Below, piece by piece: positions 27,057 to 34,479 of a stretch of DNA of 64,000 nt. Location of the stretch: the NCBI RefSeq assembly GCF_003626575.1, contig NZ_RBDY01000002.1:1-64000 (forward strand), written 5' to 3'. A program made the position numbers and the translations under genes. The notes below the pieces were generated by a model. It made no database searches, had not been told where the DNA came from, and saw nothing but the letters and a program-made list of their open reading frames with translations. Within the stretch, counting starts at the first letter, position 1. Every line of letters begins with the position of its first letter. The DNA is from Streptomyces radicis. Lineage in GTDB: Bacteria; Actinomycetota; Actinomycetes; Streptomycetales; Streptomycetaceae.

Positions 27057-28295
27057 ATGCCCCAGTGGTCGGACTACACCAACGGTCAGCGGATCAAGAT
27101 CCTTCGCGGTCGGGAGATCACCCAGCCGCAGCTCGCTGAGCGATGCGGCCTGAGCGTCGTCACTATCCAGAAAGCCGAGCAGGACAAGGTGTTGTCGCTG
27201 ACCACCCTGTTGCGAATCGCCGGAGCGCTCGGTGTTGACACGAGCGTCATCCTGGGCCAACAGGCGCCCCGCCGGGCGATGTCCATGGACGACCGGGCCA
27301 TGCTCCGCGAACTGTCGCGAGCTGTGCACGACTCTTGGGTGGGATTGCTGCCGAGGACAGTCGCCGCGCCGTCAGCCGACGAGTTGCGTGCGGCCGTTGA
27401 TGCCTGCTGGGCCCGGTACTGGGAGGGGCACTACGCGGAGGCTGGCGCCATCGTGGCGCCGCTCCTTGAGGCAGCCACCGCGCATCGCCACGAACAGCCG
27501 CACGACCGGCAGGCAACCGCCTGGGGCCTGATCTCCGACGCACACCGACTGGCTGCCTATGTCGCGAACTTGATGGGGGCAAGGGATCTCGCCTACGCCG
27601 CGATCGGCCACGCCCAAGAGGCCGCGGAGTCCGCTGCGGACAACATGCGCCATGCCCTGGTCACGTCCGGCCGCGCTTGGGTCTACCTCCGGGACAGCAG
27701 GCTGAAGGCAGCGCTCGACCTCGCGGAGAAGTCCGCCGTGGACATTGAGCCCAGGTTCAGCCGGGCCACCCCGGGCGAGCTGGTGGCCTACGGCTCACAC
27801 GTCAACTTCGCGGCGGTCGTGGCGGCACGGCTGGAGAAAAAGGAGCGAGCGAAGGAATTCCTCTCTCAGTCCCACGCGGCCGGTGCGCGCCTCGGAGAGG
27901 AGATTGCCGCCCACGGCACGCGGTGGGGGCCGGTGTCGGCCACCACTCAGGCCGTGGGGGTCAACGTCGGGCTGGGCAGGATCGGCAAGGCGCTGGCGCT
28001 GGCGGACGACATCAAGGACGTCTCTGCGCTCAGTCCGGCCGCGCAGAACCGGTATTCGATGGATCTGGCTCTGGCCCAAGCACACGCTCGGCAGTGGGAT
28101 GCGAGCCTGGACACCCTGGAAGAGACACTGACCAAGGCCCCGGAGTGGTCGCGACACCAAGTTCTCCCTGGCGTCATCGTGGAGAAGGTGGGCCGTGCTT
28201 CAACGGCCCGTCTCCGGCGGGTGTCGAAGCTGTTGGGAGTGTCGAACCCGGTGACTGGCGGGTTCGACACGGCGACGGAGAAGTCGGCTCTCTGA
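27057..28295 (+). CDS. XRE-family regulator with long TPR-like C-terminus
   Basis: 412 aa. Residues about 8-65 form a Cro/C1-type helix-turn-helix (ITQPQLAERCGLSVVTIQKAEQ, then SLTTLLRIAGALGVDTSVI). The remaining 340 residues are helical with TPR-like periodicity and are likely to sense a ligand or partner. This class is frequent in streptomycetes, often next to small secondary or mobile loci. The ATG at 27057 has GGGAGG six bases ahead. The space before it holds an imperfect palindrome around CTGAC/GTCAG. The small-gene chain beginning at 28438 lies downstream. Confidence 0.85.
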   Translation: MPQWSDYTNGQRIKILRGREITQPQLAERCGLSVVTIQKAEQDKVLSLTTLLRIAGALGVDTSVILGQQAPRRAMSMDDRAMLRELSRAVHDSWVGLLPRTVAAPSADELRAAVDACWARYWEGHYAEAGAIVAPLLEAATAHRHEQPHDRQATAWGLISDAHRLAAYVANLMGARDLAYAAIGHAQEAAESAADNMRHALVTSGRAWVYLRDSRLKAALDLAEKSAVDIEPRFSRATPGELVAYGSHVNFAAVVAARLEKKERAKEFLSQSHAAGARLGEEIAAHGTRWGPVSATTQAVGVNVGLGRIGKALALADDIKDVSALSPAAQNRYSMDLALAQAHARQWDASLDTLEETLTKAPEWSRHQVLPGVIVEKVGRASTARLRRVSKLLGVSNPVTGGFDTATEKSAL

Positions 28296-28299
28296 ACCG

Positions 28300-28392
28300 T
28301 AATCGTCCCTAGGGGACAACTACGGTCAAGGAGCTCTCCATAGTCGTCCGGGGCGGACGACACGCGGCTTCGCCGGTTTGCGTAGTCGTCCG
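28300..28392. repeat. Three TA(G/A)TCGTCC repeats at about 41-bp spacing
   Basis: TAATCGTCCC at 28300, TAGTCGTCCG at 28341 and TAGTCGTCCG at 28383 lie in the 140-bp gap between the XRE regulator and the first small gene. The middle copy is part of a perfect 8-bp palindrome, GTCGTCCG-GGG-CGGACGAC (28343-28361). Starts are 41 and 42 bp apart, about four helical turns, so the copies face the same side of DNA. An operator for the adjacent regulator is the simplest reading. Confidence 0.5.
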
Positions 28393-28437
28393 CCTCCTTT
28401 CTGTACTGATGCGTTGGGTAGTTGCATCGTTACTCCC

Positions 28438-28794
28438 ATGCCGAGGACAGCAGCAACAAGCCTGCGACGCCGGAACATCGCCGACGCCTCCAGCGGCCAC
28501 CCCCCGACCGCTGTGGTCATCTACCTCTGTCACCCGTCCGAGAGCACGACCCTCGCCGCCGCGGCGCGCCTGCGAGCGCACGCCGACGCACGCGACTGGG
28601 CGGTCGCAGCCGAAGTGTTGGACGTCACGGCCGTGGTGCCGCGTGCGGGGGTGGAGCGGGCGCGCAGCTACGTCCTGCTGCGCCAAGCCCACGGGATACT
28701 CACCACTACGCGCGAGGCACCTGCCCTGGCGAGCGAGCGTGATTGGCTCGCTGAGCACGGCGCCTTCCTCCAAGTCGTAGGGGATGACCGGTGA
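28438..28794 (+). CDS. Small conserved protein, unknown function
   Basis: 118 aa from the ATG at 28438. The part AVVIYLCHPSESTTLAAAARLRAHADARDWAV has the look of the beta-alpha opening of a small Rossmann- or resolvase-like fold, but no catalytic Ser-Arg set is present. It is the first gene in a chain of small rightward genes that overlap by 4 bp; the next starts at the GTG inside its stop. I cannot assign a function. Confidence 0.6.
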   Translation: MPRTAATSLRRRNIADASSGHPPTAVVIYLCHPSESTTLAAAARLRAHADARDWAVAAEVLDVTAVVPRAGVERARSYVLLRQAHGILTTTREAPALASERDWLAEHGAFLQVVGDDR

Positions 28795-28979
28795 CCGCCG
28801 TGCGCAGCCAGGCGCCGGGGCATCTGCCGCCCGCGCCGCCGCCGTTGAGCGACGACCAGCCGATCACGGTGATCGTCGGGCGGGACTGCCCGCCCGCGAC
28901 GCCGCTCGACCTGTGCCTCGGCTGCCGCGATCGCGTTGCCGACCTCGCCAGCCACGTGTGCGCGGGCGATGCGCGGTGA
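28791..28979 (+). CDS. Small protein with Cys motif, unknown function
   Basis: 62 aa from the GTG at 28791, overlapping the previous stop by 4 bp (GTGA). It is Pro-rich at first, then has TPLDLCLGCRDRVADLASHVC, with a CxxC pair and a third Cys. A metal site is possible. No family is recognised. Its stop overlaps the next start, which supports translation as a coupled series. Confidence 0.5.
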   Translation: MTAVRSQAPGHLPPAPPPLSDDQPITVIVGRDCPPATPLDLCLGCRDRVADLASHVCAGDAR

Positions 28980-29386
28980 CCGAGGACTGCGTCGAGTGCC
29001 GGACGCCGCTGCCGCCGCTGGTCGTGGTCGCGGTGAAGCACAGCAGCAGCGGCGCGGGCTGGACGCACCGCGCGTGCCGGAACTGCCTGATCCGGGAGCG
29101 GCTGATCCCGTTCGTCTTCCACCCGCTCACCCACGACGGGACGCGGCTGCTCTACCCGGAGGTCGTCCCGAACGAACTGGTGGCCAAGCTCGCCGTGTTG
29201 GGCGAGTCGCCCGTTCTCGCCGCCCCGGTCGGGCGGCTGCTGGCCGCCGTGGCCCGCACGAAGAACCGCACGCTCGACGCCGACGAGTTCCACGCCGCGC
29301 ACGACGAGGCGCGCGCCATCGTGGCGCGGCTGCGGGGCCTGGCCGCGAGAGGCGGGCTGCACCCGGTGCCGGGGGAGGCGCGGTGA
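28976..29386 (+). CDS. Protein with Cys pairs, unknown function
   Basis: 136 aa from the GTG at 28976, again overlapping by 4 bp. The N-terminal 45 residues have CVECRTPLP and later HRACRNCL, a pattern fit to bind one zinc ion (Cx2C, then Cx2C). The rest is helical (LVAKLAVLGESPVLAAPVGRLLAAVA). It could be a small DNA- or protein-binding zinc-ribbon protein. No known family was recognised. Confidence 0.6.
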   Translation: MTEDCVECRTPLPPLVVVAVKHSSSGAGWTHRACRNCLIRERLIPFVFHPLTHDGTRLLYPEVVPNELVAKLAVLGESPVLAAPVGRLLAAVARTKNRTLDADEFHAAHDEARAIVARLRGLAARGGLHPVPGEAR

Positions 29387-29646
29387 GCGCCGTCATGGCG
29401 CCGCCCGCCGCGGCGCCCCAGGACGAGCGGATCCCTGCCCTGACGCACCTGACCGGACGCCAGCTCGGGGGCGCCGACTGCGCGTACTGCGGCCGACGCC
29501 TGGGGGCGTGGGCGCGCAAACTCGGCCGCCCGAGGCCGCAGTTACGCGGCCGGTACCCGGTGCAGCTGTGGGCGTGCGATCGGCGCTGCCCCCCTCGCCC
29601 GATACCGCGCCGCCCGCCCCCCGCCGCCGCCGCCGACCGCCCCTGA
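29383..29646 (+). CDS. Small protein with Cys pair, unknown function
   Basis: 87 aa from the GTG at 29383, overlapping the previous stop by 4 bp. The middle has ADCAYCGRRLGAW and later WACDRRC, once more two cysteine pairs. The C-terminus is Pro/Arg-rich and probably disordered. It is the last gene of the tightly overlapping set; about 230 bp without a clear gene follow. Confidence 0.5.
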   Translation: MSAVMAPPAAAPQDERIPALTHLTGRQLGGADCAYCGRRLGAWARKLGRPRPQLRGRYPVQLWACDRRCPPRPIPRRPPPAAAADRP

Positions 29647-29878
29647 CTCCCTGCCGTCGTCCGTGCGGCCGCCCCGCTGGGGACGGGTGCGGTCCGGACG
29701 GCGGCAGGGGCCCACCCCCGCCCGGGCGGTCCCGGGCGGCCCGCCCCGGCGCGCTTCCCCTGAGCGCCCCCGGGGCATCCGGCCCGGCACCCACTGCCCG
29801 GGGTGCCGGGCCACCCGCCCGCCTCGGCCTGGTCACACCGGAGCGGGCGGGCCCCACATCCAAACGAGAGGACGGCGC

Positions 29879-29983
29879 ATGCCCACCAGGACCGAGGAGT
29901 TCCGCGACCCGTACAACCGGACACCCGGATGCCCCGGGCAGCCGGTGACAAGCGTGGCCACTCGCCACGCCATCCCCGAGTAA
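29879..29983 (+). CDS. Possible 34-aa peptide
   Basis: ATG at 29879 with GAGAGGAC shortly before it, encoding a hydrophilic peptide of 34 residues that begins MPTRTEEFRDPYNRTPG. It lies in line with the chain of small genes. The good ribosome site is the only support; no family is known. Confidence 0.35.
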   Translation: MPTRTEEFRDPYNRTPGCPGQPVTSVATRHAIPE

Positions 29984-30219
29984 GGAGCGCACCGTGCTCG
30001 CCCGCCTGCTGCTCGGCGCCGCCTCGTGCGCGGTCGCCACCCGCTGAACCCCCCGGCCGACGTGTCCGCCGGGCACGCGGCCATACCCACCACGATCACG
30101 ACCCGGAGTTCACCATCTTCTGGCCGTTCCTTTTCTGGCCCCCTACCCGGCCCCACCGACACGACGAGCGCCACCCCACTCGCCGCCCGCAGCGGCGGAA
30201 AGGGCGTAGGGCCACGAGC

Positions 30220-30537
30220 GTGCGACGCGTCGAGGGCACATCGAAGTCCATACGCGTCGGCGACGTTCTCACCATCGGCGAGCGCCACTTCAAGGTCATG
30301 ACGCGCACCCGCGTCCACGGCGGGGTCAGGCTGCGGCTCACCTCGGGCGCCCTGTTCGTCATGTCCCACCGCACCACCCTCACCATCTGGCGCGCCGACC
30401 CGCCCGGCCTACGGCCCCGCTCCTTCTGGGAGACAGCCCTCCGCCAACCCCCACCCACCCGGGCGGAGATCATCGCTCAGACCGCCGTCGGCTGCGCCCT
30501 CGTCATCGTCATCGCCCTGGCGGTGATCGCGCGATGA
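30220..30537 (+). CDS. Small protein with beta-rich domain and C-terminal membrane helix
   Basis: About 105 aa if the GTG at 30220 is the start; the open frame continues upstream, so the start is uncertain. It has IRVGDVLTIGERHFKVMTRT and a beta-rich stretch, then one membrane helix (VGCALVIVIALAVIAR) at the very end. The next gene starts inside its stop and encodes a related sequence (VKIGDQLVVGGRPYTVCDM), so the two are probably ancient duplicates. Function unknown. Confidence 0.5.
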   Translation: MRRVEGTSKSIRVGDVLTIGERHFKVMTRTRVHGGVRLRLTSGALFVMSHRTTLTIWRADPPGLRPRSFWETALRQPPPTRAEIIAQTAVGCALVIVIALAVIAR

Positions 30538-30791
30538 ACCCCACCGGGATGGTCGCGATCGAGATCACCGCCGCCACGGTCAAGATCGGCGACCAACTCG
30601 TCGTCGGAGGACGGCCCTACACCGTCTGCGACATGACCGCACTCGCCAGCGGCGGCAAACTGCTCCACTTCCACGGAGGCGAGTCGTTCCACATGGGCTG
30701 CTTCACCGCCCTGTGGGCCAGCCGCCACATCTCCCAACTCCCCGGCTTCATCCCACCCCGCCCCAGACGCTACGAGAGAACGCGCCGCTGA
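30534..30791 (+). CDS. Small beta-rich protein, relative of the preceding gene
   Basis: 85 aa from the ATG at 30534, which overlaps the previous stop by 4 bp (ATGA). The core VKIGDQLVVGGRPYTVCDMTAL aligns with the previous protein, and LLHFHGGESFHM follows. There is no membrane helix here. No function is known; similar short proteins occur in streptomycete accessory loci. Confidence 0.6.
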   Translation: MNPTGMVAIEITAATVKIGDQLVVGGRPYTVCDMTALASGGKLLHFHGGESFHMGCFTALWASRHISQLPGFIPPRPRRYERTRR

Positions 30792-30830
30792 GAGCGTGCG
30801 GGGCCGCACCCCACCAGTAGAACCAGCACC

Positions 30831-31073
30831 TCAACGCCCCGCCCGACCGGTCAGCCGGGCGGGCGGGATGCCGAGGGCGCGCGCGATGTGGAGGAGCCGG
30901 ACTACCCGCGGGCTCGTGACCGCCAGCTCGATCCGGACGAGCGTCATGCGATCGACGCCCAGCCGCTCGGCCAAACGCTCCTGGGTCAGGTCGGCGTGCT
31001 CGAGCACCGTGCGGATCCGCCGACCGATCTCCAGGCGCTCGGCACGGAGCCAGTCGGGCAGCGGATCGGACAC
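30831..31073 (-). CDS. Small XRE-family helix-turn-helix protein
   Basis: 80 aa, hardly more than one Cro/C1-type domain: ADLTQERLAERLGVDRMTLVRIE, then HIARALGIPPARLTG. The start is a GTG at 31073. It converges with the small-gene chain and lies ahead of tRNA-Lys. Such minimal proteins are often repressors of mobile or stress genes. The target is unknown. Confidence 0.8.
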   Translation of the reverse strand: MSDPLPDWLRAERLEIGRRIRTVLEHADLTQERLAERLGVDRMTLVRIELAVTSPRVVRLLHIARALGIPPARLTGRAGR

Positions 31074-31319
31074 CCTGCCACGCTGAAGTGATCATGGAAA
31101 TCGGGTACTGCTGCTGACGCGGAGTCTCGCAAGCTCCTCGCGCGGCGATGGACATGCCCCACAGACGGAGCACCGGCGGAACGCCCCCCAGGCGCCGCCG
31201 GTGCTCCTCGTTCGTGATCGTCTGCGTTTCGCGCCAGCAGGGCGCCAGCAGCGAGCATGCTCATGCCAAGCAGGCTTGAGGGGCCCGCGCCAGCAGGTCT
31301 CTGACCTGGGGCTGGTCGG

Positions 31320-31392
31320 TAGGCCGTGTGGGACTCGAACCCACAACCAAAGGATTAAAAGTCCTCTGCTCTGCCAATTGAGCTAACGGCCC
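31320..31392 (-). tRNA. tRNA-Lys (anticodon UUU)
   Basis: The reverse strand folds into a standard cloverleaf: acceptor GGGCCGU with ACGGCCU (one terminal G-U pair), an anticodon stem GAGGA/UCCUU with loop CUUUUAA, and a T arm GUGGG/CCCAC around UUCGAGU. The loop gives UUU. CCA is not encoded. A TATGCT box lies just upstream at 31402-31407 on the reverse strand. Confidence 0.95.
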
Positions 31393-31472
31393 GCACGGAG
31401 CAGCATAGCCGGGGGGTGGGCCCGGCCTCGAAGGCTTTGGGGGCGTTCGAGGGCCGGGCCCGGGGGCCCGTG

Positions 31473-33350
31473 TCAGCTGTCGCGCTTCCAGCGGGGCTTG
31501 TACGACGAGCGGTCGTCGCGGCGGAACCCACCGCCGTTGCCGCCGCCGTTGCCGCCACCGCCGCCGTTGCCGCGCTGGCGGTTGTCGTCGCCGCGCCCGT
31601 AGGGGCGGCGGTCGTACGACGGACGGTCGTCGCGCCGGTCGTACGACGGACGGTCGTCACGGCGGTCGTAGGACGGACGGTCGTCGCGGCGGAACCCACC
31701 GCCGCCGCCCCGGCCCCTGCCGTCGTCGCGGCGCTGGAACGGACGGCGGTCGTCGCGGCCCTCACGCCGGTCGTCCCTGCGGTCGTCGCGCCGGTCGTCC
31801 CTGCGGAACCCTCCGTGACCCCGGCCCCGCTGGCCCTCCTCGTGGCGGGCCGCCTCGGCGCGCGCGGCCTTCTCCGCGCGCCGCGCCTCGCGCAGCGCCT
31901 CACGCTCGGCCTCGCGCTCCGCCTCCGCGAGCGCCAGGGCGCGCGCCTCGGCCGCCGCGGCGATCGCCTCGGCCGGGTCGTCGCCGCGCTCGCGGGCCGC
32001 GCGCCCGGTGAGGCGTTCGGCCTCCTCAGTCAGCTCGCCTGCCCGCTCCTTCGCGCGCTCGAGCTCGCGGCTCAGCCGCGCGACCTCGCCCTCCGCGTGC
32101 CGTACGGCGCCCATCGCCGCCTCGGCCTGGACCTCGGTCAGCGAGCGCGCGCCGATGATGTCGGCCACGTCAGGGTCGAACAGGTCGCCCCGCCCGATGA
32201 TGTGTCGCGACGCCTCGACGCCCGCGTCCTCCATCAGCCGGAAGATCGTCCGCCGCTGGTGCGGCAGCGCCAGGGAGACGACCGTGCCGGAACGCCCCGC
32301 GCGCGCGGTGCGGCCCGAACGGTGCAGGTAGTCCTTGTGATCGGCGGCCGGGTCGACGTTGAGCACCAGGTCGATGTTGTCCACGTGGATGCCGCGGGCC
32401 GCGACGTCCGTGGCGACCAGGACGCTCGCGTGGCCGTCCTTGAAGTCGGCCAGGGTGCGCGTCCGCGCGCCCTGCGTCATCCCGCCGTGCAGCGCGTCCG
32501 CGCGCACGCCCGACTCGCGCAGCTGCCCCGCGACCCGGTCGGCGCCCAGCTGGGTGCGGACGAACACGATCGTGCGCCCCTCGCGCCCCGCGATGGCGGC
32601 GGTCAGCGGGGCCTTGTCGCGCGGCTTCACGATCAGCACGTGGTGCGACATCGTCGTGACGGCGCCCTGGGCCGCGTCGACCTCGTGGCTGACGGGGTCC
32701 ACCAGGTACCGCTTGACGAGCGTGTCGATCTCGTGCTCGAGCGTGGCGGAGAACAGCATCCGCTGGCCGCCCGGCGGCACCTGGTCGAGCAGCTCGGTGA
32801 CCTCGGGCATGAAGCCCAGGTCGGCCATCTGGTCGGCCTCGTCGAGGACGGCGACCTCGACGTCGTCGAGCGAGCACGCGCCGCGGCCGATGACGTCGCG
32901 GAGGCGGCCGGGCGTTGCCACCAGGATGTCGACGCAGCGCTCCAGGGCGTAGATCTGGTTCCCCATGGAGGTGCCGCCGCACACGACCTTCAGCCGCAGC
33001 CCGAGCACGTCGCCGTAGGGCTCGAGCGCGTCGGAGACCTGCATGGCCAGCTCGCGGGTGGGCGTGAGGATGACGGCGCGGGGCCGCTTGGCGGCGGTGC
33101 GGCCGCCCGCGAGGCGGGCGAGCAGCGGGAGCCCGAAGCTCAACGTCTTGCCCGAGCCGGTGCGGCCGCGGCCCAGGATGTCGTGTCCCGCCAGCGCGTC
33201 GGGGATCGTCGCGGCCTGGATGGGGAACGGGGTGGTCACGCCGTTCTCGGCGAGCTTGCGCACGATGTGCTGCGGCAGGCCGAGGTCGGCGAAGGTGGTC
33301 GTCGGCTCGTCGTCCAGGGGGAGAAGAGCTTCAGGGGTGGACACGGACAT
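31473..33350 (-). CDS. DEAD-box ATP-dependent RNA helicase
   Basis: 625 aa. The helicase core covers about residues 15-390: Q-motif region FADLGLPQHIVRKL, Walker A GRTGSGKT, PTRELAMQV, DEAD in LDEADQMADLGF, SAT, and HRSGRTARAG. A coiled Ala/Glu/Arg stretch follows. The C-terminal 150 residues are Arg/Asp/Gly-rich, with repeats of DRRDDRPSY, as in cold-shock and ribosome-assembly helicases, and bind RNA without fixed structure. ATG at 33350. It lies just downstream of nothing on its strand, so it has its own promoter. Confidence 0.93.
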   Translation of the reverse strand: MSVSTPEALLPLDDEPTTTFADLGLPQHIVRKLAENGVTTPFPIQAATIPDALAGHDILGRGRTGSGKTLSFGLPLLARLAGGRTAAKRPRAVILTPTRELAMQVSDALEPYGDVLGLRLKVVCGGTSMGNQIYALERCVDILVATPGRLRDVIGRGACSLDDVEVAVLDEADQMADLGFMPEVTELLDQVPPGGQRMLFSATLEHEIDTLVKRYLVDPVSHEVDAAQGAVTTMSHHVLIVKPRDKAPLTAAIAGREGRTIVFVRTQLGADRVAGQLRESGVRADALHGGMTQGARTRTLADFKDGHASVLVATDVAARGIHVDNIDLVLNVDPAADHKDYLHRSGRTARAGRSGTVVSLALPHQRRTIFRLMEDAGVEASRHIIGRGDLFDPDVADIIGARSLTEVQAEAAMGAVRHAEGEVARLSRELERAKERAGELTEEAERLTGRAARERGDDPAEAIAAAAEARALALAEAEREAEREALREARRAEKAARAEAARHEEGQRGRGHGGFRRDDRRDDRRDDRREGRDDRRPFQRRDDGRGRGGGGGFRRDDRPSYDRRDDRPSYDRRDDRPSYDRRPYGRGDDNRQRGNGGGGGNGGGNGGGFRRDDRSSYKPRWKRDS

Positions 33351-33541
33351 GCGAAGTGAGAACCTTCCGGAGTGAGGTGGTCGGCACGCGCCTTAGCTCC
33401 GTAGGTGCTCTGGACCGCCTGGATGCGGTCAGCCACGGCTGGACGAGGAACGCGCCACACGGCGCGCTGCATCGGGGCGCCGGGAAGTGGGATCAAACGA
33501 TCTACAAGCATACGCAGGGTGCGGGTGGACACGCAAATGGG

Positions 33542-34006
33542 TCAGCTCGCCCCCTCGGGGACGGGTGGGGCCTCGGTGGGCGCGGTGGCGGACGGCGACG
33601 GCTCGGGCGCCGGTGCGGGCTCGGGCGCGGGACCCGGCTCGGGCGCGGGCTCGGGCGGCGGCGGGGGCGCCTGCTCCGATGGGCGCCCTGGGTCGTCGGC
33701 CGGGGTCGGGGAGTCCTGCTCGGAACCGGCCTGGTCCTCGGCGTCCGCACGCGCGTCGGACCGTTCGGGCGCGGGCCTCGCGTCGTCCTCGACGGGCGTG
33801 GGCACCTCGGGCGGCGGGCCGCCGTCGCGCTCGGCGTCCCCCGCGGGGCGGTCGGGGTCGGCGCCGCGGGGGGCGCGTTCGGCGTCGGTGGACTCGGGCA
33901 CGGGCCGGTCGTCGGGCTCGACGGTCACACAGCCGCCCAACGCGGCGGCCAGGGCGGCGACCGGGACGAGCAGCGCGGCGGCGGGGGCGGGGCGGGGTCG
34001 GCGCAC
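33542..34006 (-). CDS. Pro/Glu-rich lipoprotein
   Basis: 154 aa. A signal peptide (AAALLVPVAALAAALGGC) ends at a lipobox Cys near residue 26. The rest is a disordered chain rich in Pro, Glu, Asp and Ala, with PAPEPGPAPEPAPAPEP repeats near the end. GTG at 34006. It probably sits on the outer face of the membrane. The small zincin gene is next to it on the same strand. No specific function. Confidence 0.7.
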   Translation of the reverse strand: MRRPRPAPAAALLVPVAALAAALGGCVTVEPDDRPVPESTDAERAPRGADPDRPAGDAERDGGPPPEVPTPVEDDARPAPERSDARADAEDQAGSEQDSPTPADDPGRPSEQAPPPPPEPAPEPGPAPEPAPAPEPSPSATAPTEAPPVPEGAS

Positions 34007-34107
34007 GGTGGCACCTCCGGGGCGGGGCGGGCGGGATTCCGCCCTCTCAACTCCCGCACCCGGACGGAGGACACGCGCCCGCGCCGGTCATCCGCGCCCC
34101 GGGCGCT

Positions 34108-34479
34108 TCACCCGTAGCCGAGGGCGTGCAGCCGCTCGTCGTCGATCCCGAAGTGGTGGGCGATCTCGTGGACGACGGTGATCTCGACCTCCTCGACCAC
34201 CAGTTCGCGGTCGCCGCCCTCGCGTCGGCAGAGCCGCAGGGTGGGGCCCATGTAGACGGAGATGCGGTCGGGCAGCACGCCCGCGTACCACTCGCCGCGC
34301 TCGGTGAGCGGCGTACCCTCGTAGAGCCCGAGCAGCTCGGGATCGTCGGGCGGAGGCTCGTCCTCGACAAAAACGGCCACATTGTCCATGAGCCGCGTCA
34401 ATTCCGGCGGAATCCGGTCAAGCGCCTCGCTGACCAGCCCCTCGAACTCCTCACGCGTCATCTCCAGCACAGGGGCCAT
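34108..34479 (-). CDS. Small zincin-like metallopeptidase family protein
   Basis: 123 aa. The family is marked by EITVVHEIAHHFGIDDERLHALGY, a zinc-binding HExxH with the third ligand region close behind, and an N-terminus MTREEFEGLVSEALDRIP. These small proteins are common in actinobacteria; whether they cut protein is unproven. The ATG at 34479 (the M of MAPVLEM) is preferred over 34524. The upstream serine recombinase frame ends at 34451, overlapping this start by 29 bp. Confidence 0.88.
   Translation of the reverse strand: MAPVLEMTREEFEGLVSEALDRIPPELTRLMDNVAVFVEDEPPPDDPELLGLYEGTPLTERGEWYAGVLPDRISVYMGPTLRLCRREGGDRELVVEEVEITVVHEIAHHFGIDDERLHALGYG

Noticed and set aside
29663..29983. 106-codon rightward frame
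   Set aside because: Pro/Arg/Gly-rich with no support before the ATG at 29879; only the short 3' part has a ribosome site.
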